DNA from: Gymnopilus junonius
Lineage: Eukaryota > Basidiomycota > Agaricomycetes > Agaricales > Galerinaceae
Assembly: GCA_015501075.1 (NCBI GenBank)
Contig: JADNYJ010000778.1
Coordinates: 1 to 13,338 of the forward strand
Length of the DNA: 13,338 bases
Direction of reading: 5' to 3'
Made by a program: the position numbers and the translations under genes. The notes under the pieces were generated by a model that worked only from the letters and a program-made list of their open reading frames with translations, did no database searches and was not told the origin of the DNA. Of this stretch, positions 8,696-13,338 are shown piece by piece; positions within the stretch are counted from its first letter, which is position 1, and each line of letters starts with the position of its first letter.

Positions 8696-9546
8696 ATGGC
8701 ACCGAAAAGCAAACGGCAAGTTAAATGCCAGGTCTGCTCAGAGCAGGAGTACAAATATACTTGCCCGCAGTGTCAAATCGTTTAGTGTGTTTTTTGTGTC
8801 TTTGCAGCTTCTCAATCCATGCTCATTTGTCGGTAGTTGCTCTTTGACATGCTACAAGAAGCATAAAGGTAAGCATATTAGAATCTATCCGGCCCTGCTT
8901 ATCCCAACCCCTCATGAACAGAAGTTTCTTGCAATGCGAAGACCTGTCTAGAGCCGAAGGTGTCCACGGAGAGTACGGACGTTTCGACTCAAAACCTTAA
9001 CGAGCCAACACAAAGTATGTATATGTTCTAGCGAATATGTTTTTTCAAGCTCACTGACAATCCTTTCAGCTACCAAGATCAATGCGTCTGAAGAGATCTT
9101 AGAAGATCCTGTACCTCTTCGACCGCTAACGTCTTTGAAGTGGCCATATGTTCAAGAGGAATCGGCGTTCCCGGATCCTCTCAAACGAGACGACCCGAAG
9201 ACATTACAACTATCCCAATATGAAGCTATTGGTGGGCATTTCTGTGGCATCTGCTCGAGACTATCATGCTGATCAAAGAACAGCTACTTCTCCTGCTATC
9301 AGGAAGTTACTCTCTGAGAATAAAAGGCTCCCTGAACTTTTAACTTCCCTTGATAAACTTCGCGGTCCTGACCGCGAACAATCCCTCCAGAAAGCTTTGG
9401 GCATCACAGCCCCGGAAATAGACGACCAGCTCCGTCCCCCCAAGCTGAGTGAAGACGTTTTAGCGTTAAGGCAACTAGCAGAAGCAATAGAAGCTGCAGT
9501 AAGGGGCGGAAACGAATCCGCTTTGGGATTAAATTGGGCCGAATGA
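8696..9546 (+). CDS. HIT-type zinc-finger protein, ZNHIT3/Hit1-like
   Basis: Five exons: 8696-8784, 8837-8868, 8922-9014, 9070-9231, 9284-9546; 212 aa. Seen: a complete HIT finger at residues 11-44, with CQVC, CPQC, YCSLTC, H39 and C44 supplying eight zinc ligands (C11, C14, C23, C26, C31, C35, H39, C44). A polar linker follows, then a helical C-terminal part with SPAIRKLLSENKRLPELLTS and LRGPDREQSLQKALGI. Known: HIT-finger proteins act in box C/D snoRNP and chromatin-remodeller assembly with the R2TP machinery; Hit1/ZNHIT3 stabilises Rsa1/NUFIP. The LRxLL-type C-terminal helix fits the ZNHIT3 subgroup better than Bcd1, but this is a judgement without alignment. Introns 1 and 2 split the finger; intron 1 removes an in-frame TAG and rejoins the tyrosine codon TA|T. 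The start ATG has an ideal ACCATGG context. It shares a short promoter with the peptidase. Confidence 0.87.
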
Positions 9547-9547
9547 G

Positions 9548-10013
9548 GTCAGAGGTGTTACTGTAAGTATCAAAATACATCTGGAGCATTCCGACATTGC
9601 ACTTCGGGGTGAATATTTTTCGAGCTTGGCAATTCGACAGGAGACGGGTAGCCTTTGGATCTTGGGAGCTGTGGATCACCTAGTCATGGGGCAAAACTCA
9701 ATTTTGGAACTTCCTATTGAACCCACGCTACCCCAAGGCCGACTTCTCAAGAATATTGTTAGGTTGTGAGTATGTTGCTGCACGTCAGACTCGTGACCAG
9801 ATCTCTCACTGTGTCCCCAGTATGTTTTCAAAGTCAAAATCGTATAGCATCGTGTACCACTATGTTCGGGCGCGGAATAGAATGCTTCCCACTGGAAACT
9901 CGGCTCACCCTCATTTAGAAGGTTATTCATTGACAGGCTGTTTATACACTAGCTCTCCGTTCATGGGTTCGGCATGTGGTCCACTCGCAATAACTCATCG
10001 ACCTCCACTCTAA
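9548..10013 (+). pseudogene. start-less spliced reading frame, possibly a decayed Rcd1/CNOT9 (Caf40) fragment
   Basis: A frame open from just after the HIT gene stop runs to 9765. It can be joined through a textbook 55-nt intron (GTGAGT at 9766, CCCCAG ending at 9820) to 9821-10013, which ends in TAA. There is no upstream ATG in frame, and a TAA closes it near 9525. The peptide has protein-like composition. Its order of motifs, VTVSIKIH, ILGAVDHLVMGQ, RLLKNIVRL, YVRARNRMLP, then LEGYSLTGCL, faintly follows the C-terminal half of Rcd1/CNOT9, whose family has RLLKHIVRCYLRLSDN and a later ALRxxLP segment. The identification is from memory of the family and weak. Alternatives are a 3' UTR intron of the HIT gene (strong donor GTAAGT at 9563) or an unknown small gene. 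Confidence 0.35.
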
Positions 10014-10205
10014 GCATAGAGTCAGTTCCATAGGCATACGGTCCGTCTCCGGTTCTTCATTACACCACCTTTATCTCCCTTGAAGACAGGATGTGCGAAA
10101 AATATGACGATTGTATTGTTCTTCTTGAATAGATGGGTGTTCTTCTCTTCTCCTCGCACATCCCCACTTCGCCAGAGCTCGAACCGCGGCTAACGTTCTT
10201 TCAGG
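10014..10205 (+). promoter_or_regulatory. upstream region of the MFS transporter
   Basis: 192 bp with pyrimidine-rich tracts (TTCTTCTCTTCTCCTC, 10140-10155) typical of fungal core promoters. The sequence TTCTTTCAG directly before the ATG resembles a 3' splice site and could end a 5'-UTR intron; no TATA box is clear. Confidence 0.35.
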
Positions 10206-12810
10206 ATGGCAGAGAAAGAGAAAGAAAGCGTCTCTATCACGGAGAACGTTGAAGAGAGGTCTCCATCAGGGGACTTTGTGAAACTTCCTGAGCCTGGATC
10301 CCCTGAACGGCTTCTGGCTGAGCGCAAGTTGGTGCGAAAACTGGACATGAGGCTACTTCCAACAATATTCGTCATCTTCATTATGAATTACATTGATGTC
10401 AGTTCGCTGGATATTCCAATGAGGTGTATTCTGATAAAGTGTGTTCTAGCGTAATGGCGTCACGACTGCCAGACTAAAAGGAATGCAACAGGATTTAAAT
10501 ATTAATGGTCGGTCCAGATTTATCTTTTTCATACAGTAATCATTCTGATCGGACTTCTCTTCAGATGTTCAATATGCAACAGTCATTGCAATCCTTTTCA
10601 TATCCTACTGCCCCGCTCAAGTACCTTCCAACATGGTGTGTGATTTGTACTATTTCTTTCTAGAGGTTTTAGCCTACATTTTTAATCTTAGATTCTCAAT
10701 AAAGTTAGCCGGTATGTATCAAGAGATTACATACCCAACGCATTATCCAGTGACTCATCCTTGCTTCAAGACCCTCATTGTATATCGGTATCTGCACTGT
10801 TCTGTGGGGACTGACAAGTGCCCTGACGGGGGTATGAATTTCGTTGGGCGGAATCGAACTCGTGGATATTCATTTTATACTCAGGTCACGAAGGATTTCG
10901 GGGGTATCCTTGCTTGTAGGGTCTTCATCGGTTTGCCTGAGGCCGCATTCTATCCTGGAGCAATCTTCCTCCTCTCTCGGTGGTACACGAAAAAGGTTGC
11001 TGCTGGATTCACTCGTTAGGGTTTTTGAAATGCCGAGGTTCTAATGGAATTTGCTTTTTCTCTTGTCAGGAACTGGCTTTCCGGTCAGCATTCTTATATG
11101 CTGGATTGCTCATCTCCAATGCTTTTGGAACTGTAAGCAATGCAGCATTGCAAGTCCAAAAGCAAATGTCGATATTAAAGTATAATTTCTTAGTTAATGG
11201 CGGCTGGGATTCTTGCCAACATGGAGGGAGTCAGAGGAGTACGAGCATGGAGATGGTTTGTTTTTAACTGTAACCCCTTTTTTGTGGCTGACGATTTACA
11301 ATAGGTTATTCTACATTGAAGTGAGTCCAACGCAAAATGATGTCTCAAATCCCGATATTCATGACCGAAAAGGGTGCCATCACTGTCTTCGTTGGATTCA
11401 ATACAATGTATGTCTAGGCATTCTGAATTATGCTGGCTTTTTCTTTGATAAATTATATGGAGGTGGCTATTGCCGGACTACGTCAGTACTCGCAATCATC
11501 CGGAAGATTACATACTGACCAGCGTCGCCATAGCCCAATAACACAAGGTGGCTTTCCCCCTTCGAATCCCGACTTGCCCAAGCCCGGCTCTCCGAAGATG
11601 CTGGAGAAGCTGATCAGGACAACGCTGAAGATTCGTAAGCTCCTGCCCCTTAGCAGTAGCAAATGTGGTTCCCCAGTCGTTGATGGTTGATTTTTATACA
11701 GGCAGCTACGAGGTTTGGTACTGGCCATCAAAGATCCCAAAGTGATAATATTTGCCATCATGACAACTGCACAACTTTTGGGCTTGAGTTTCGTTCAATT
11801 CTTCCCAACGTTGGTCTAGAAATTTGTGTTTTTGCACACTATCTGACTGTTGACTCCCTTCAGTCTTACGCAAACGCTTGGGTTCAGCACAACTGTGACA
11901 CTCCTTTTGGCAGCGTAAGTTTGCCTCTTCGATTGAGATAAAACTACCTTAAAATCAATCATAAGTCCACCATGGATCCTGGCCTCGATTATCTGCTGTC
12001 TGAATGCATTACACGCTGGTAGAATTCTCCTTTCCTTGTCGCCACTGCGGAATACTTGACTATGTTATGTTACAGACAGGACTGGCGAGAGATTCTTCCA
12101 TATCGCAGGCTGGTGGTGGGGTGTCATTCTGGGCTTTATTATCTCCCTTTCGACGTCATCAGTCGCTGCTCGCTACGTCTCTCTCTTTTTAATGGCATGC
12201 GGCTACGTTGGTGAGTATCCTGATATTTCATCCTCGTTACTTCAATTTAAACCTCGGAAAACCTCCAGGCTTCGCCATGACATTGGTGTGGGTATCGAAT
12301 GCTGTTCCTAGGCCACCTGCGTAAGTTTGATCCTATCTGAAAGTCTGGCGGTGATTGACTTCGCTCTTGGCTCGCACAGAAAAAGAGCAGCTGCCATTGG
12401 AATTGTGAACGGAACGGGAAATTTAGGCAATTTGTATGTCCTTTCGTTCATAAATGTGGTAGGCATTGTTCTTAATTGGTCATTCTTAACAGGATGGGTT
12501 CGTACACGTGGAAGGCTTCTTGGGGCCCCAAATATCACCAGTCCATGGCCATCTCCCTGGGTGCACTTGTGATCAGCTCCTTACTATCTTTACGTCCGTA
12601 TTTCCCTCACTCCTACTGCAGATTTGCTTACTGAGATGCATCATAGTCATTCGACAGATGCTCGTCCGCCAAAATAAGAAGCTTGATGAGGACGAGAAAG
12701 CTGCCCTGGAGGGTGCGAATCGTTTGCGAGTGGAAGAAGCAGCAAGGTTGGAGGGTATCACATTTGAGGAGGCTATGGAGAAGAGGAAGGGATTCCGATT
12801 CTTGTACTGA
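10206..12810 (+). CDS. MFS transporter, allantoate permease (Dal5/Tna1, anion:cation symporter) family
   Basis: Twenty exons: 10206-10397, 10450-10507, 10565-10635, 10692-10711, 10771-10831, 10885-10995, 11070-11132, 11194-11255, 11305-11320, 11373-11407, 11463-11481, 11534-11634, 11702-11809, 11864-11914, 11966-12018, 12076-12210, 12269-12320, 12380-12433, 12493-12593, 12647-12810; 508 aa. Seen: charged cytosolic N-terminus of about 45 residues, NYIDRNGVTTARLKGMQ after TM1, QVPSNMILNKVSRPSLYIG between TM2 and TM3 in place of the generic MFS motif A, ACRVFIGLPEAAFYPGAIFL, RWLFYIEGAITV, ILPDY-like LLPDYPNNTRWLSP in the long central loop, KRAAAIGIVNGTGNLGN in the second half, and a charged tail ending KGFRFLY. 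These are hallmarks of the fungal Dal5 family, proton-coupled plasma-membrane carriers for allantoate, nicotinate, biotin, pantothenate and similar anions. The substrate cannot be told. Exons 4, 9 and 11 are only 20, 16 and 19 nt. The intron at 11482-11533 resolves what otherwise looks like a frameshift. Confidence 0.92.
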
Positions 12811-13183
12811 TATTGTCCTGACTGTCATGTTTTTAAATAGTTAATGTTGTTCGATTACTTGAAATGTTAGGCTTGAGGACGCATTGGATTGTGCATGCTT
12901 GGTACAACTTGAGGCCCCGCTGTCATAATATTCCTTGGAATTCTTAACGTATTGTAACGCCATTTAATCTCAGTCTCTCCAGAGCGCGAACGGGATGGAG
13001 AAAAAATAACGATGTGTCTACGCATGCGGGTCTAACTCTTCTACATTCCACTTCATAAATTTCCATCCAAGCGATTTGCTCCGCCTTGCTGTTTCAGAAT
13101 ATCTATTGGTCCGGTATATCTTTCTGATGCAGCATCTGGAGGGCGATTTCGAGAGGATTCGAGGTATAGACCTGATCTTGAGT
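12811..13183. other. convergent 3' region between transporter and right-edge gene
   Basis: 373 bp between two stop codons facing each other, holding the two 3' UTRs. Minus-strand frames cross part of it (13018-13209 and 13053-13241), but they begin inside or beyond a well-defined splice acceptor and have no ATG of their own. No repeat or RNA gene is seen. Confidence 0.45.
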
Positions 13184-13338
13184 TCACGCCAGAAAAGCGT
13201 CCTATACACGGCAAGTTAGCGTTGCAGTCAGAAAGAGGCAATTGGAGATACTTACAAAGACAGAAAGTCTGTATGTTTCCTCCTTAACCAGCTTTGAGAG
13301 CAACTTTTCAATTTCTCGAAGAATGGCGTCTAATCCTT
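13184..13338 (-). CDS. 3' end of an unidentified gene, cut by the right edge
   Basis: On the minus strand an open exon enters at 13338 and ends at 13256 with donor GTAAGT. The 54-nt intron (13255-13202) has a perfect CTAAC branch point and a TATAG acceptor. The last exon, 13201-13184, encodes DAFLA followed by TGA. The visible peptide is 32 residues, starting GLDAILREIEKLLSKLVKEE, rich in Leu, Glu and Lys and probably an amphipathic or coiled-coil helix. The splice signals are strong; the frame choice rests on the first exon's composition. A different frame after the intron stays open for 49 codons (to about 13053) but does not join in phase. I do not recognise the protein. Confidence 0.5.

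Noticed and set aside
10840..10865. Reverse-strand TTCGATTCC-like motif
   Set aside because: It lies in a transporter intron, and the flanking bases do not form a T-arm stem.
11560..11575. TTCGAATCCCG resembling a tRNA T-loop
   Set aside because: No pairing stem around it and no acceptor stem or A box nearby; it lies inside a coding exon.
11482..11582. Apparent frameshift or 34-nt intron in the central loop of the transporter
   Set aside because: A normal 52-nt intron (11482-11533) with a CTGAC branch point restores PNNTRWLSP and the following RLAQARLSED in one frame.
1..13338. CRISPR array, secondary-metabolite cluster or defence-type gene set
   Set aside because: No regularly spaced repeats, and the genes are unrelated housekeeping types of a eukaryote.

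Overview
The window looks like a gene-dense stretch of nuclear DNA from a filamentous basidiomycete (mushroom-type Agaricomycete). Almost every gene is split by many 50-75 nt introns with GTNNGT donors, CTNAC/CTGAC-like branch points and TAG/CAG acceptors. The encoded proteins (Cdc11-type septin, Arl3/ARFRP1 GTPase, Dal5-type permease) are fungal. Gene models below were spliced by eye, using frame, splice sites and family motifs; no alignment was run.

Layout: (1) at the left edge a possible minus-strand first exon or micro-protein (119-226) faces a plus-strand ARF-like GTPase of the ARFRP1/Arl3 family (357-1399). The GTPase carries an apparent 1-nt deletion near 988-992. (2) A 641-bp Tc1/mariner-type non-autonomous element (1456-2096) lies just after it, with 25-bp perfect terminal inverted repeats and a TA target duplication. 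(3) A minus-strand short-chain dehydrogenase (3670-2218) diverges from a plus-strand Cdc11-type septin (4590-6221) across about 0.9 kb. (4) A minus-strand M24B Xaa-Pro peptidase (8555-6643) converges with the septin and diverges from a HIT zinc-finger protein (8696-9546) across only 140 bp. (5) A spliced but start-less reading frame (about 9548-10013) faintly recalls the C-terminal half of Rcd1/CNOT9 and may be a decayed fragment. (6) A 20-exon MFS transporter of the allantoate-permease (Dal5/ACS) family follows (10206-12810). (7) The last exons of an unidentified minus-strand gene enter from the right edge (13338-13184).

The genes do not form an obvious pathway or cluster. They are mostly housekeeping functions: Golgi trafficking, septin cytoskeleton, peptide turnover, snoRNP assembly and solute uptake. 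I see no new multi-gene system. The points worth a second look are the GTPase frameshift, the transposon with repeated subterminal motifs, two GC-AG introns, the micro-exons of the transporter, and the Rcd1-like remnant.
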